Assembly: GCF_000420485.1 (NCBI RefSeq)
Contig: NZ_ATVA01000001.1
Location: forward strand, 39,978 to 103,977
Length of the DNA stretch: 64,000 nt
Source of the DNA: Paucidesulfovibrio longus DSM 6739
Lineage (GTDB): Bacteria; Desulfobacterota; Desulfovibrionia; Desulfovibrionales; Desulfovibrionaceae
Reading direction: 5' to 3'
The position numbers and the translations under genes are program-made. The notes beneath the pieces were generated by a model. That model saw only the letters and a program-made list of their open reading frames with translations. It was not told the origin of the DNA and searched no databases. Below are positions 17,503 to 27,414 of the stretch, one piece after another; position 1 is the stretch's first letter; every line of letters starts with the position of its first letter.

Positions 17503-18261
17503 ATGCCCGGAGCGCTCAGCCGACTGCTCCGCTCGTTCGGGCGGCGGACCGGGATTCTCCAGGTCCGCTGCCCGGCCTGCGGCGTGCCCGCCCCCGCGGA
17601 CAGGGCCGACGGGCTTTGTCCCGGCTGCGCGGCCGCCCTGGCTCCCCGGGAGGGCGGCTTCTGCCCCGGCTGCGGAGCCATGTTCGGCCTGGAGAGCTAC
17701 GAGCCCGCGCTCTGCGGGGATTGCCGCGCCGCGCCGCCGCCCTGGGGGCGCTTCATTTTCCACGCGCGCTACGACGACCCGCTGCGCGGGCTGATCATCG
17801 CCTTCAAGTACAACGCCGGGCTGGAGCATTCCGCCCTGCTGCGGAGCATGGCCGCCTCGGCCTGGGAGCGGGCCGTGAACCAGCCTTCGGAATTCGCGCC
17901 GCCCCCGCGCAGGCCCGACCTGGTCGCGCCCGTGCCCCTGCACGGGAAACGACTGCTCTGGCGCGGCTTCAACCAGAGCCTGGAGCTGGCCTCGGCCGTG
18001 GCCGCGCGCGCCGGCGCGCCGCTGGAGCCGGCCGCGCTGCAACGGCTGCGCGACACCCGGCCCCAATCGACCCTTTCCGGCAGCGAACGGCTGACCAACC
18101 TGCACGGCGCGTTCGAGGCGGACGCGGCCCTGGTGGGCGGCAAGCGGGCGCTGCTGGTGGACGATGTCTGCACCACGGGCTCCACCCTGCGCGAATGCGC
18201 GAAATCTCTGCTCGAAGCAGGCGCCAAAGCAGTTGACGTACTCGTGCTTGCCAGGGCATAA
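17503..18261 (+). CDS. ComF family phosphoribosyltransferase-like protein
   Basis: ComF-type protein of 252 residues, a family linked to DNA uptake in competent species though often present in non-competent ones. Two zinc-knuckle pairs occur in the first 80 residues (CPACG, CPGC; CPGCG, CGDC). The type I phosphoribosyltransferase domain follows, with GFNQSLELA and the PRPP-binding loop ALLVDDVCTTGSTL. Starts at ATG 17503, ten bases after the flavoprotein stop. Its catalytic activity is not established in the family. Confidence 0.93.
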   Translation: MPGALSRLLRSFGRRTGILQVRCPACGVPAPADRADGLCPGCAAALAPREGGFCPGCGAMFGLESYEPALCGDCRAAPPPWGRFIFHARYDDPLRGLIIAFKYNAGLEHSALLRSMAASAWERAVNQPSEFAPPPRRPDLVAPVPLHGKRLLWRGFNQSLELASAVAARAGAPLEPAALQRLRDTRPQSTLSGSERLTNLHGAFEADAALVGGKRALLVDDVCTTGSTLRECAKSLLEAGAKAVDVLVLARA

Positions 18262-18379
18262 GCGGTCCTGGCCTGGAGCCGCCCAGCGAAATTCGCGGGC
18301 CGCGATCCGCGCAGCCCAGGCGCCAGAGCGTGAAAAGCGTGATTTTTTCGAGCAGCGATAAAAAACTCGCTCGCGGGGC

Positions 18380-18409
18380 TTGACTTTACCGCACCCTTGC
18401 GGATAGGTT
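18380..18409 (+). promoter_or_regulatory. Probable sigma-70 promoter for rplU-rpmA
   Basis: TTGACT, an 18-base spacer, then TAGGTT, about 32 bases upstream of the rplU start. It matches five of six bases at -35; the -10 is weaker. The 118 bases before it, after comF, hold no gene. Confidence 0.55.
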
Positions 18410-18440
18410 GCCCTCCTTGCGAGACGGAGGTAACACCATT

Positions 18441-18752
18441 ATGTTTGCAATCATCGAGACCGGCGGAAAACAGTTCCGCGTGGAAGAAGGCCTCGAAATG
18501 GACGTGGAACTTCTCAAGGCCGAGGCCGGTTCCACTGTTTCCATCGATAAGGTTCTGCTGGTGGGCGACGGCGACGCCACCAAGATCGGCGCTCCCTACG
18601 TTGAGGGCGCGAAGGTCGACTGTGAAGTCGTCACGCATGGCCGCGGTAAGAAAATCGTGGTCTTCCACAAGCTTTCCAAGAAGGACGCCCGCAAAAAGCA
18701 GGGCCACCGCCAGGACTTCACGCGCCTGAAAGTGAAAAGCATTTCGGCCTAG
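18441..18752 (+). CDS. rplU: 50S ribosomal protein L21
   Basis: Ribosomal large-subunit protein, 103 residues, exactly the common bacterial length. N-terminus MFAIIETGGKQFRVEEG and C-terminal KKQGHRQDFTRLKVKSI are diagnostic. The ATG at 18441 is preferred over an upstream in-frame codon at 18408 because it gives the family N-terminus and follows the AGACGGAGG site. First gene of rplU-rpmA-obgE. Confidence 0.98.
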   Translation: MFAIIETGGKQFRVEEGLEMDVELLKAEAGSTVSIDKVLLVGDGDATKIGAPYVEGAKVDCEVVTHGRGKKIVVFHKLSKKDARKKQGHRQDFTRLKVKSISA

Positions 18753-18770
18753 TGCCGCAAGGAGAACGTC

Positions 18771-19040
18771 ATGGCTCATAAAAAAGCAGGCGGCAGCTCC
18801 AGGAACGGTCGCGATTCCCAAGGCCAACGGCGGGGCGTTAAGCGCTTCGGCGGCCAGCAGGTTCTCGCGGGCAACATCCTCGTGCGCCAGCTCGGCACCA
18901 AGGTTCACCCCGGCAAGAACGTCGGCATGGGCAAGGACTTCACCCTGTTCGCCCTCACCGACGGCGTCGTCAAATTCGAAAAGTACACCCGGCACAAGAA
19001 GGTCAAGACCCGCGTGCACGTGGTCCCGGCCGAAGCCTAG
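18771..19040 (+). CDS. rpmA: 50S ribosomal protein L27
   Basis: Ribosomal large-subunit protein of 89 residues. [20 protein letters not shown] is the canonical start, with no cleaved N-terminal extension of the Firmicutes kind. It lies 18 bases after rplU, with AAGGAGAA as ribosome-binding site, and is followed by a strong terminator. Confidence 0.98.
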   Translation: MAHKKAGGSSRNGRDSQGQRRGVKRFGGQQVLAGNILVRQLGTKVHPGKNVGMGKDFTLFALTDGVVKFEKYTRHKKVKTRVHVVPAEA

Positions 19041-19066
19041 CCGCGATCGGCTAAAGCGCGATTTCA

Positions 19067-19095
19067 GGGCAGGAGCTTCTCCTGCCCTTTTTTTT
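19067..19095 (+). terminator. Rho-independent terminator after rpmA
   Basis: Perfect nine-base-pair stem GGGCAGGAG/CTCCTGCCC with loop CTT and eight following T residues. It separates rplU-rpmA from obgE, though partial read-through is plausible because obgE starts 50 bases later without an obvious strong promoter. Confidence 0.95.
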
Positions 19096-19145
19096 GTTGT
19101 ACCTCTCGGTAAACTCCGGCGAGAACGCCGGGCAGGAAGGAACAG

Positions 19146-20375
19146 ATGCGATTCGTCGACGAAGCAAGCATAACCGTGCGATCCGGCAAGGGCGGGAACG
19201 GCTGCGCCTCGTTCCGCCGCGAGCGCTGCGTTCCCAAGGGCGGCCCCAACGGCGGCGACGGCGGCCGGGGGGGCGACGTGATCTTCCGCGCCTCCGACCG
19301 GCTCGTGACCCTCTACGACTTCCGGATCAAGCGGCTCTACGAAGCCCGCAACGGCCAGCCCGGCATGGGCCGCGACCGCTACGGCAAGGCCGCCGATCCC
19401 CTGGTCATCGACCTGCCCGTGGGCACGCTCGTTTTCGAAACCGTGGAGGACGAGGACGGAAGCGTCCGCGAACGGCTCATCGCCGACCTGGTGCGGGACG
19501 GACAGGAAGTGCTCATCTGCAAGGGCGGCGACGGCGGACGAGGCAACCTGCACTTCAAGACCGCCACCAACCGCGCCCCCCGCCGCTGCGAGCCAGGCTT
19601 TCCCGGAGAGGAACGCCACGTGCGCCTGGAGCTGAAGATTCTCGCGGACGTGGGTCTGCTCGGCCTGCCCAACGCGGGCAAATCCACCTTCATCTCGGCC
19701 GTGTCCGCGGCCCGGCCCAAGATCGCGGCCTACCCCTTCACCACGCTGGTGCCCAACCTCGGCGTCATCGAGGACGAAATCGGCAGGCGCATGGTCATCG
19801 CGGACATCCCCGGCCTCATCGAGGGCGCGAGCGAAGGCCAGGGACTCGGCCACACCTTTCTCAAGCACGTGGAGCGCACCCGCTTCCTCGTGCACATCCT
19901 CAGCTGCGAGGACGTGGCCCACGGCGACGAGAGCGATCCCTTCTCCGGCTTCGCCATGCTCGACGAGGAACTGGCCCGCTACAATCCGGAACTGGCCCAA
20001 AAGGAACAGATCCGGGTGCTGAACAAGATCGATCTCCTGGACGACGAGCAGCTCGACCAGCTCAAAAGCCTCGCCAAGGAATCCGGGTTGGAGCTGCACT
20101 TCCTCTCGGCCCGGCGCGGCGACGGCCTGGAGGAATTCGTGGACCTGCTCTGGTCCCGCCTGAACGCGCTCAACGAGGCCGAGGCCGCCGAACGCGCCGC
20201 CGAAGACGCGGCCCGCGAAGCCGCAAATTTCGACCACGGCGCGGGCTTCGAATCCGCAACCGTCTCTCGCGCCCGCGAGGAATGCGATTTCGGGGAAGAC
20301 GCCTGCGGCTGCGAGGACGGGGAAGAGCTTGAAGACCGGGACGAGACGCTGGACGAGACGCGGGAAAACGAGTAG
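19146..20375 (+). CDS. obgE: GTPase Obg
   Basis: Ribosome-associated GTPase of 409 residues acting in large-subunit maturation and stress control. The glycine-rich Obg domain spans residues 1-158 (GKGGNGCASFRRE, GGDGGRGG), then the G domain with G1 GLPNAGKST, G3 DIPG and G4 NKIDLL. The C-terminus is an acidic tail containing CDFGEDACGCEDGEE, longer and more cysteine-bearing than usual; its role is unclear. The rplU-rpmA-obgE-proB order is widely conserved. Start ATG 19146, preceded by AAGGAA. Confidence 0.97.
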   Translation: MRFVDEASITVRSGKGGNGCASFRRERCVPKGGPNGGDGGRGGDVIFRASDRLVTLYDFRIKRLYEARNGQPGMGRDRYGKAADPLVIDLPVGTLVFETVEDEDGSVRERLIADLVRDGQEVLICKGGDGGRGNLHFKTATNRAPRRCEPGFPGEERHVRLELKILADVGLLGLPNAGKSTFISAVSAARPKIAAYPFTTLVPNLGVIEDEIGRRMVIADIPGLIEGASEGQGLGHTFLKHVERTRFLVHILSCEDVAHGDESDPFSGFAMLDEELARYNPELAQKEQIRVLNKIDLLDDEQLDQLKSLAKESGLELHFLSARRGDGLEEFVDLLWSRLNALNEAEAAERAAEDAAREAANFDHGAGFESATVSRAREECDFGEDACGCEDGEELEDRDETLDETRENE

Positions 20376-20385
20376 TTCCCAGCCC

Positions 20386-21537
20386 ATGAACGCATCCGAT
20401 CGCCGCAGCCTGCTTGCATCCGCCCGCCGGGTGGTCGTCAAGGTCGGGTCCGCCGTCCTGACCATGGAAGACGGCCTCGACCTGAACATGATCCGTCATC
20501 TCGTGCGCGAGATTTCGGCCCTGCGCCAGCGGGACATGCAGGTCCTGCTGGTCACTTCCGGAGCCGTTGCCGCCGGACGCCGCCGCATCCAGTTTATGCA
20601 GCCCGACGCGGCCCATCTTTCGGATCTGCCCGGCCGCCAGGCCGCCTCGGCCATCGGCCAGGGCACGCTGATGCACGAATACGACCGCGCCCTTTCCGAG
20701 CTGGGCATCGTGGCCGCGCAGGTGCTCCTGACCCGCGAGGGGCTGCGCCAGCGCGAACGCTTCCTGAACGCGCGCAACACCCTGGAACGCCTGCTCGACT
20801 GGGGCGCCGTGCCGATCATCAACGAGAACGACACGGTCTCGGTCAAGGAATTGCAATTCGGCGACAACGACACCCTGGCCAGCCTGACCGTGGGGCTCGT
20901 GGGCGCGGACCTGTTCATCAACCTGACCTCGGCGGACGGCGTCTTCGACAAGAATCCGGACCAGAATCCGGACGCCCGGCATCTCGACGTCATCGAAGAC
21001 ATTTCGGCCCTGGACATCCCGGCCATGTGCGACGGCAAGACCGCCGTGGGTTCCGGCGGCATGTATTCCAAGCTGCTCGCGGCCCGGCGCGCGGCCCAGC
21101 TCGGCGCGCCCACCCTGATCCTTTCGGGGCGCAAGGGGTTCTCGCTCTGCGCGGCCTTGGACGGCGCGCCCGGCGGCACGCTGGTCCTGCCCTGCGACCG
21201 CTGCGTTTCCAGCAAGAAATTCTGGCTGGCCTACCACGACAAGCCCGCCGGAACCATCGTCGTGGACGACGGCGCGGCCCGCGCGCTCTGCGAGCTGGGC
21301 CGGAGCCTTTTGCCCGCGGGCATCGTGGCCGTCGAAGGCGAGTTTCCCCAGGGCGCCCTGGCCGGCATCCGCACCCAGGCCGGCCGCGTGCTCGGCGTGG
21401 GCCTCTGCAACTACGCCTCGGACGAATTGCGGCGCATCATGGGCCGCAAGAGCACCGAAATCCAGGCGGAACTGGGAGCCTGCCCCTACGAGGAAGCCGT
21501 CCACCGCGACAACATGCTCCTCGATCCCGCCATCTGA
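20386..21537 (+). CDS. proB: Glutamate 5-kinase
   Basis: First enzyme of proline synthesis, phosphorylating glutamate. It has 383 residues: an amino-acid-kinase domain (VVKVGSAVLT, LVTSGAVAAGRRR, INENDTVSVKEL, GSGGMYSKLLAARRA) and a C-terminal PUA domain from about residue 290 (GTIVVDDGAARAL, GVGLCNYASDELRRIMG). The start at ATG 20386 is ten bases after obgE; an upstream in-frame codon at 20329 would overlap obgE and lacks a ribosome site. Likely feedback-inhibited by proline, as in the family. Confidence 0.97.
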   Translation: MNASDRRSLLASARRVVVKVGSAVLTMEDGLDLNMIRHLVREISALRQRDMQVLLVTSGAVAAGRRRIQFMQPDAAHLSDLPGRQAASAIGQGTLMHEYDRALSELGIVAAQVLLTREGLRQRERFLNARNTLERLLDWGAVPIINENDTVSVKELQFGDNDTLASLTVGLVGADLFINLTSADGVFDKNPDQNPDARHLDVIEDISALDIPAMCDGKTAVGSGGMYSKLLAARRAAQLGAPTLILSGRKGFSLCAALDGAPGGTLVLPCDRCVSSKKFWLAYHDKPAGTIVVDDGAARALCELGRSLLPAGIVAVEGEFPQGALAGIRTQAGRVLGVGLCNYASDELRRIMGRKSTEIQAELGACPYEEAVHRDNMLLDPAI

Positions 21538-21689
21538 GCCTTCCCGCTCCTCCTGCGCCGCGCGCCGCCTTCTGCCGAAGTCCTTTTCGGCGCTCTTCCC
21601 TTTTCCCCGGACTCCGGCTTGCCCTGCGCGCAATCCTGGTCCATATTGAGCACTTGCCCCGCGCCATCCCAACACGCAAGGAGAGAGCC

Positions 21690-22625
21690 TTGGCTTCCGG
21701 TTCCAAGAAAGTCATCATCGCGGCCATGCTCGGCAATCTGGCCATCGCGGCCACCAAATTCGTTGCCGCCGCCTTCACGGGCAGCTCGGCCATGCTGTCC
21801 GAGGGCGTGCACTCCACCGTGGACACGGGCAACCAGATCCTGCTGCTCCACGGCATGCGCCGGGCCGCCCTGCCCGCGGACGAGCGTTTCCCGTTCGGCC
21901 GAGGCAAGGAAATCTACTTCTACAGCTTCGTGGTCGCCATCCTCATCTTCGGCCTGGGCGCGGGCGTGTCCATCTACGAAGGCATCGTGCACCTGCGCCG
22001 CCCGGAGCTGCCGGAAAACCCGCTTCTGAACTACGCGGTTCTCGCCATTTCCATGCTCTTCGAAGGCGCGGCCTTGACCCTGGCCCTGCGCGAGTTCCGG
22101 CGCACCAAGGGCAAGCGGGGCTGGCTGCGGGCCGTGGCGCGCAGCAAGAACCCCTCCCTGTTCGTGGTGCTCTTCGAGGACAGCGCCGCCATGCTCGGCC
22201 TGGTCGCGGCCTTTGCGGGCGTGCTCCTGACGCAGATCACGGGCGATCCCCGGTTCGACGGCGCGGCCTCCATCGTCATCGGCTGCATTCTCGCGGGCAC
22301 GGCCTCCTGGCTGGCCTACGAGACGCACGGCCTGCTCCTGGGCGAGGGCGCCCACCCCGAAGTCGTCGCGGCCATCCGCAAGATGGTCCTGGAACGCCCG
22401 GAAATCGACGTAATAAACGAACTCGCCACCCTGCACATGGGACCGGAATATGTGGTCGTCACGCTTTCCGTGGATTTCGCGGACAGGGAGAGTTCCTGCG
22501 ACGTGGAGAGCGTGGTCGCGCAGCTCGACCGCCAGATCAAGGCGGCCTTTCCCAACGTCAAACGCGTTTTCGTCGAGGCGGAGGCCAAAAACCCGCTGGG
22601 CCCTGTTTCCGGCGAGAACCGTTAG
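21690..22625 (+). CDS. Cation diffusion facilitator family transporter
   Basis: Proton-coupled divalent metal exporter of the inner membrane, 311 residues. Six hydrophobic segments lie in the first 205 residues. The metal-site helix carries SEGVHSTVDTGNQ (HxxxD); the paired helix reads VLFEDSAAMLG, which departs from the usual HxxxD and may change metal choice. The C-terminal cytoplasmic domain (from about 215) ends in a ferredoxin-like fold. The start is a TTG at 21690, chosen for the strong AAGGAGAG site five bases upstream and because the upstream frame is proB shadow. The 152-base gap before it shows no gene. Confidence 0.9.
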   Translation: MASGSKKVIIAAMLGNLAIAATKFVAAAFTGSSAMLSEGVHSTVDTGNQILLLHGMRRAALPADERFPFGRGKEIYFYSFVVAILIFGLGAGVSIYEGIVHLRRPELPENPLLNYAVLAISMLFEGAALTLALREFRRTKGKRGWLRAVARSKNPSLFVVLFEDSAAMLGLVAAFAGVLLTQITGDPRFDGAASIVIGCILAGTASWLAYETHGLLLGEGAHPEVVAAIRKMVLERPEIDVINELATLHMGPEYVVVTLSVDFADRESSCDVESVVAQLDRQIKAAFPNVKRVFVEAEAKNPLGPVSGENR

Positions 22626-22708
22626 ACAAGGCCACGGCCCTGTGATAATTTTCGAGCAATTTCGGAACGCGCGCCTTGCGCGTTCCTCGCAGCGCCGGGA
22701 GAACGGTC

Positions 22709-23878
22709 ATGGCAATCAAGAGTCTTCTTGAACTCCGCAAGTTCGTGGCTCCGGAATTCGTCTTCGGCGAAGGGGCCGCCGCCCTGGTGGGCAGATACGC
22801 GCGCAACCTCGGCGCGGAGCGGGTTTTGCTGGTCACGGACCCGGGGGTCATCGAAGCCGGCTGGGCGGACGCGGCAGCGGCCTCCCTGCGCGAGCACGGC
22901 CACAAGGTGACCATGTTCTCCGACGTCTCCCCCAATCCCCGCGACAGCGAATCCATGGCCGGAGCAGAGATCTACAGGCGCAACGACTGCAACGCCATCG
23001 TCGCCGTGGGCGGAGGCAGCCCCATGGACTGCGCCAAGGGCATCGGCATCGTCGTGACCAACGACCGCCACGTGCTGGAATTCGAGGGCGTGGACAACGT
23101 GGGCCGTCCCGGCCCGCCCCTGATCTGCCTGCCGACCACTTCGGGCAGCTCCGCGGACGTTTCCCAGTTCGCCATCATTCTTGACTCCGCGCGCAAGGTG
23201 AAGATCGCCATCGTCAGCAAGGCCGTGGTCCCGGACGCGTCCCTGCTCGATCCGGAACTGACCTCGACCATGAGCAAGGAGCTGACCGCGAACACGGGGC
23301 TGGACGCGCTCACCCACGCCATCGAGGCGTACGTGTCCAACGCCTCCTCCCCGGTGACGGACCTCTTCGCGCTGGAGGCGGTCCGCTTCGTCAAAACCCA
23401 TCTGGCACGGGCCATCGACGATCCTCTGAACATGGAAGCCCGAGGCGGAATGCTGCTCGGCAGCCTGTATGCGGGGCTGGCCTTCTCCAACGCCATTCTC
23501 GGCGCGGTGCACGCCCTTTCCCACAGCCTGGGCGGCCTGCTCGACCTGCCGCACGGCAAGTGCAACGCCATCCTGCTGGACCACGTCATCGCGCACAACT
23601 TCGAGGCCGAGCCGGAGCGGTATTCCGCCGTGGGCGCGGCCCTGGGCGCGGACATCATGCCCGGCATGAACATGGCCGAACAACGCGACGCGGTCATCGA
23701 CGCGGTGCGCTCCTTCAAGACCGACGTCGGCGTGACGGAAACCCTCTCCTCCCTGGGCGTGACCCGCGAAGACCTGCGGGGCCTGGCGGAATTCGCCCTG
23801 GCCGATCCCTGCATGGCCACGAACCCGTCCGCCCTGACCACGGAAGAAATCATGGAGATCTATGCGCAGGCGCTCTGA
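22709..23878 (+). CDS. Iron-containing alcohol dehydrogenase
   Basis: Complete 389-residue member of the same family as the truncated gene at the left edge. Cofactor loop [11 protein letters not shown] at residues 101-111; metal-binding helices include [12 protein letters not shown] and [21 protein letters not shown] 22709 follows GGGAGAACGG. The 3' end overlaps the hybrid kinase start by 17 bases, so the enzyme and the kinase are co-transcribed. Alcohol dehydrogenases of this type are typical of ethanol-using sulfate reducers, which fits the suspected host. Confidence 0.95.
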   Translation: MAIKSLLELRKFVAPEFVFGEGAAALVGRYARNLGAERVLLVTDPGVIEAGWADAAAASLREHGHKVTMFSDVSPNPRDSESMAGAEIYRRNDCNAIVAVGGGSPMDCAKGIGIVVTNDRHVLEFEGVDNVGRPGPPLICLPTTSGSSADVSQFAIILDSARKVKIAIVSKAVVPDASLLDPELTSTMSKELTANTGLDALTHAIEAYVSNASSPVTDLFALEAVRFVKTHLARAIDDPLNMEARGGMLLGSLYAGLAFSNAILGAVHALSHSLGGLLDLPHGKCNAILLDHVIAHNFEAEPERYSAVGAALGADIMPGMNMAEQRDAVIDAVRSFKTDVGVTETLSSLGVTREDLRGLAEFALADPCMATNPSALTTEEIMEIYAQAL

Positions 23879-26027
23879 CACACCGGAAAACGGCGAAGAG
23901 GCGAACCAGCGGTCCTCGACCTCGTTGCGCGAGAAGCTCATCGGACTGGGCGAAAGCTCCGTGCGCAAGAGCTACTACCCGGAACTCCAGGCGCGCCTGC
24001 AACAATTGCAGCGCTTCCGCGCCATCCTGGATCAGAGCAACGACGCCATCTTCCTGCTCGACCTGCGCGAAGGCTTCATCGTGGACTTCAACCGCATGGT
24101 CTGCGACATGGCCGGATGCGACGAAGACCACATCCCGACCAAGCCCTTTTTCGAAATCTTCCCGGACCCGAAGATCAAGGAACTGATCCACAACCTGGCC
24201 GCGGAAAAGGGCGACCGCGCCCGCGTCACCGAAACCGAGGTCCATTCCACGCGGGGAGACATCACCCCTGTGGAAATCTCCGCGCGCAACGTCGCCTTCG
24301 GAGGCGTGCAATACGCCGTGGTCGTGGCCCGCGACATCACCGAACGCCGCCGGGCCGAGGCGTCCCTTCGCCGCCAGCGGGAGCTGGACTCCACCCTGGC
24401 CGAACTGTCCGGCAGGCTGCTCCGGCCCATCAGCCTGGACGAAATTTCCGGGCACGTCCTGGATGCGGCCAGCCGCATCACCGACAGCCCGCTCGGCTTC
24501 GCCGCCATCCTGGAACAGGGCGGAGCGCGCATGTCCATCAAGGCCCTTTCCGGCACGCAGGAAATGTGGCCCGACCCCGCAAGGCCCCTGCTCTTCGATG
24601 ACTTCGGCGGTCTCTGGGGCTGGGTCATCAAGCACGGCCAGCCCTTGATGAGCAACAACATTTCCCTGGACTCCCGCCGCAGCGGAATTCCCGACTGGCA
24701 CCAGCCCGTGCGGCGCTTTCTCTGCGTTCCGGCCCTTTCCGGCACCCGCGTCACAGGCATCATCGCCCTGGCGAACGCCGAGAGGGAATACTCCCAGGAA
24801 GACCTGGACGCGGTGGAACGCCTGGCCACGTTCTTCGCCCTGGCCATGCAGCGCAAGCAGTTCGAACGCGACGTGCTCGCGGCCAAGGAGGCGGCCGAGG
24901 CTGCCAACCAGGCCAAGTCGGAATTTCTCGCCAACATGAGCCACGAGATCCGCACGCCGCTGAACGGGGTGCTGGGCATGCTCCAGATTCTCCGGGACAA
25001 CGGGCTCTCGGAAGAAAACATGAGCTACGTGGACGTGGCGCTGCGCTCCGGCACCGGCCTGCTGGCCCTCCTGGAAGACCTGCTCAGCCTCTCGGCCATC
25101 GAGGCGGGACAAATCACGGTGCGGGAAAAGGCCTTCTGCATGACGGACCTGCTCCAGACCATGATCCAGGTCTTTCGGCCCCAGGCCGAGGCCAAGGGCA
25201 TCGCCCTGCGCGCGACCCTCTCCCCGGACCTTCCTCCCGCGCTCATGGGCGACCCCGGACGGCTGCGCCAGATCCTCTTCAACCTCCTCGGCAACGCCGT
25301 GAAGTTCACCAGCGAAGGCGAGGTGCGCCTGGACGTGCAGGTCGTTGCTGCGACCGAAACCGACAGCCTGCGAGTGCTCTTCATCGTCGAGGACACCGGA
25401 ATCGGCATTCCTGCGAGCCACCTGGGCAAGGTCTGGGAGATCTTCACCCAGGTGGACGGCTCCTCCACCCGCAGGCACGAGGGAACGGGCCTTGGCCTGC
25501 ATCTCGTGCAGCGCCTCGTCAAGGCCATGCGCGGGCAGGCCTGCATCGAGAGCGAACCGGGCGAAGGAACCACGGTGCACGTCAGCCTGAGCTTCGCCCC
25601 CGCACGGGAACATCCCGGCGACATCCTGACCCGCCCCTCCCTCGACGAAGAAACGCCCATGCACGTGCTTCTCGCCGAGGACGAGCAGGTCAACCGCCTC
25701 ACGGTCCTGCGCTTCCTGGAGCGGCTCGGCCACACGGCGGACGCGGTGGAAAACGGCAAGCAGGTTCTGGAAGCCTTGCGCAGCAGAATCTACGACGTGG
25801 TGCTCATGGACATCCAGATGCCCGAAATGGACGGAGTGACCGCCGCAAGGGCCATCCGCAGCTCCTCCGAGGTGCTCGACCCGGACGTGCCCATCGTGGC
25901 CCTCACCGCACACGCCCTTGAGGGAGACCGCAAGCGATTCCTGGAAGCGGGCATGAACGAGCACATCGCCAAGCCCCTGGACATGAGCGCGCTCCAGAGC
26001 ATCTTGCGCCGCGTCCGCAGGAAGTAA
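23862..26027 (+). CDS. Hybrid sensor histidine kinase with PAS, GAF and receiver domains
   Basis: Cytosolic signalling protein of 721 residues without membrane segments. In order: an N-terminal helix, PAS (about 50-165, [13 protein letters not shown], ending [10 protein letters not shown]), GAF (about 180-345), HisKA with the phosphorylated histidine in [10 protein letters not shown], HATPase ([28 protein letters not shown]), and a C-terminal receiver with aspartate in [10 protein letters not shown]. The start overlaps the alcohol dehydrogenase gene by 17 bases. No output regulator is adjacent; the signal is unknown. Confidence 0.93.
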   Translation: MRRRSDTPENGEEANQRSSTSLREKLIGLGESSVRKSYYPELQARLQQLQRFRAILDQSNDAIFLLDLREGFIVDFNRMVCDMAGCDEDHIPTKPFFEIFPDPKIKELIHNLAAEKGDRARVTETEVHSTRGDITPVEISARNVAFGGVQYAVVVARDITERRRAEASLRRQRELDSTLAELSGRLLRPISLDEISGHVLDAASRITDSPLGFAAILEQGGARMSIKALSGTQEMWPDPARPLLFDDFGGLWGWVIKHGQPLMSNNISLDSRRSGIPDWHQPVRRFLCVPALSGTRVTGIIALANAEREYSQEDLDAVERLATFFALAMQRKQFERDVLAAKEAAEAANQAKSEFLANMSHEIRTPLNGVLGMLQILRDNGLSEENMSYVDVALRSGTGLLALLEDLLSLSAIEAGQITVREKAFCMTDLLQTMIQVFRPQAEAKGIALRATLSPDLPPALMGDPGRLRQILFNLLGNAVKFTSEGEVRLDVQVVAATETDSLRVLFIVEDTGIGIPASHLGKVWEIFTQVDGSSTRRHEGTGLGLHLVQRLVKAMRGQACIESEPGEGTTVHVSLSFAPAREHPGDILTRPSLDEETPMHVLLAEDEQVNRLTVLRFLERLGHTADAVENGKQVLEALRSRIYDVVLMDIQMPEMDGVTAARAIRSSSEVLDPDVPIVALTAHALEGDRKRFLEAGMNEHIAKPLDMSALQSILRRVRRK

Positions 26028-26220
26028 GCCGGACCGCGCCGAAGCCGCCCGAAACGGCGTCCGACTTTTCACGTTTCCTTTTGCCCTGCTTTTCGCTACC
26101 TTGTCGTTTCCTGTGAAAAACGATCCGGCTCGGCCATTTTGCAGCCCGGCCAGGACCGCCCGCCGGAAGAACTTCCGCCAGGCCGGAATTCTTCCGAGAA
26201 GCTCCCCAAAGGCGACGAAC

Positions 26221-27414
26221 TTGCGCAAGCTCTACCTCGACACGAATCTCCAGATCGTCTTCTGCGTCACGCTCATGGCCATCGTCAGCGTCTCCAGCGT
26301 GGTGCCGGTCCTGCCGGACATGATCCGCAACATTCAGGGACTGACCCGCGCCAACGTCGGCCTCGTGATCACCGCCTTCACCCTGCCCGGAGTGCTCATG
26401 GCCCCGGTCACGGGCATTCTCGGCGACCGCCTGGGGCGGAAAAAAGTGCTCGTGCCGTCGCTCTTCGTCTTCGGCTTTTTCGGCGCGGCCTGCTTCTTCG
26501 CCCGCGACCTGCACACCCTGCTGGTTCTCCGCTTCCTTCAGGGCATGGGCGCCGGCCCGCTGGGCATGATCAACCTGACCATCATCGGGGATCTCTACGA
26601 GGACCGCGAGCGGCTCACGGCCATGGGCTACAACGGCAGCGTGCTCGCCGCGGGCACGGCGGCCTTCCCGGCCATCGGCGGCCTGCTGGCCCTGCTCGGC
26701 TGGAACTGGCCCTTCATCCTGCCCGTGCTGGCCCTGCCCCTGGGCGCGCTGGTGATCCTGAAGCTGCACGCTCCCGAACCGAAGGACGAGGCCGGGCTCG
26801 GCGCCTACCTGCGCGACGCGGCCAGGGGACTGCGCCGCCCCGAGGCCCTGGCGCTCTTCTGCATCACCCTGCTGACCTTCATCGTGCTCTACGGCCCGAT
26901 CATCACCTATCTGCCGCTGCTCCTGGACCACCGCTTCGGCACGTCCGCGCCGCGCATCGGGCTGATCATCTCCATGGCCTCGCTGGTCACGGCCCTGGCC
27001 TCGTGGCGGCTCGGCCACCTGGCCAGCCGCTTCCGGCCCCGCACCCTGCTCGGCTCGGCCTTTTTCTTCTACGCCGCGTCCATGCTGACCATCCCCATGA
27101 TGCCGGGCGAATGGTGGGTCATCCTGCCCGTGCTCAGCTTCGGCCTGGGCCAGGGGCTGAACGTGCCCACGCTCATGGCCACCATCAGCGGGCTTGCCCC
27201 GGGCGGCCAGCGCGCGGTGTTCATGGCCGCCAACGGCATGATCCTGCGTCTCAGCCAGACCATCGCCCCGCTGCTCATGGGCGGGCTGTACGCCGCCTTC
27301 GGGCTGCACGCGGTCTACTGGGCAGGGACGGTCTGCGCCCTTTGCATGTTCCTGCTGCTGCCCCTGGTCGGCAAGGCCGGGGAACGCGCGGAGGGCTACG
27401 GAGGATCGGCATGA
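26221..27414 (+). CDS. Major facilitator superfamily transporter
   Basis: Twelve-helix inner-membrane transporter of about 397 residues. The loop 2-3 signature GDRLGRKKVLVPSLF is intact and the two six-helix halves are visible. Start uncertain: TTG 26221 gives a typical N-terminus just before the first helix (residues about 10-30), while an ATG-like extension from 26101 adds 40 arginine-rich residues without family character. The closing bases overlap the next start (ATGA). Substrate unknown; the drug/proton antiporter type is likely from the motif. Confidence 0.87.
   Translation: MRKLYLDTNLQIVFCVTLMAIVSVSSVVPVLPDMIRNIQGLTRANVGLVITAFTLPGVLMAPVTGILGDRLGRKKVLVPSLFVFGFFGAACFFARDLHTLLVLRFLQGMGAGPLGMINLTIIGDLYEDRERLTAMGYNGSVLAAGTAAFPAIGGLLALLGWNWPFILPVLALPLGALVILKLHAPEPKDEAGLGAYLRDAARGLRRPEALALFCITLLTFIVLYGPIITYLPLLLDHRFGTSAPRIGLIISMASLVTALASWRLGHLASRFRPRTLLGSAFFFYAASMLTIPMMPGEWWVILPVLSFGLGQGLNVPTLMATISGLAPGGQRAVFMAANGMILRLSQTIAPLLMGGLYAAFGLHAVYWAGTVCALCMFLLLPLVGKAGERAEGYGGSA

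Noticed and set aside
17769..20489. A 906-codon minus-strand frame
   Set aside because: Opposite comF, rplU, rpmA and obgE, all certain genes.
23850..26228. A 792-codon minus-strand frame
   Set aside because: Opposite the hybrid kinase and full of Gly/Ala/Val/Asp repeats; shadow.
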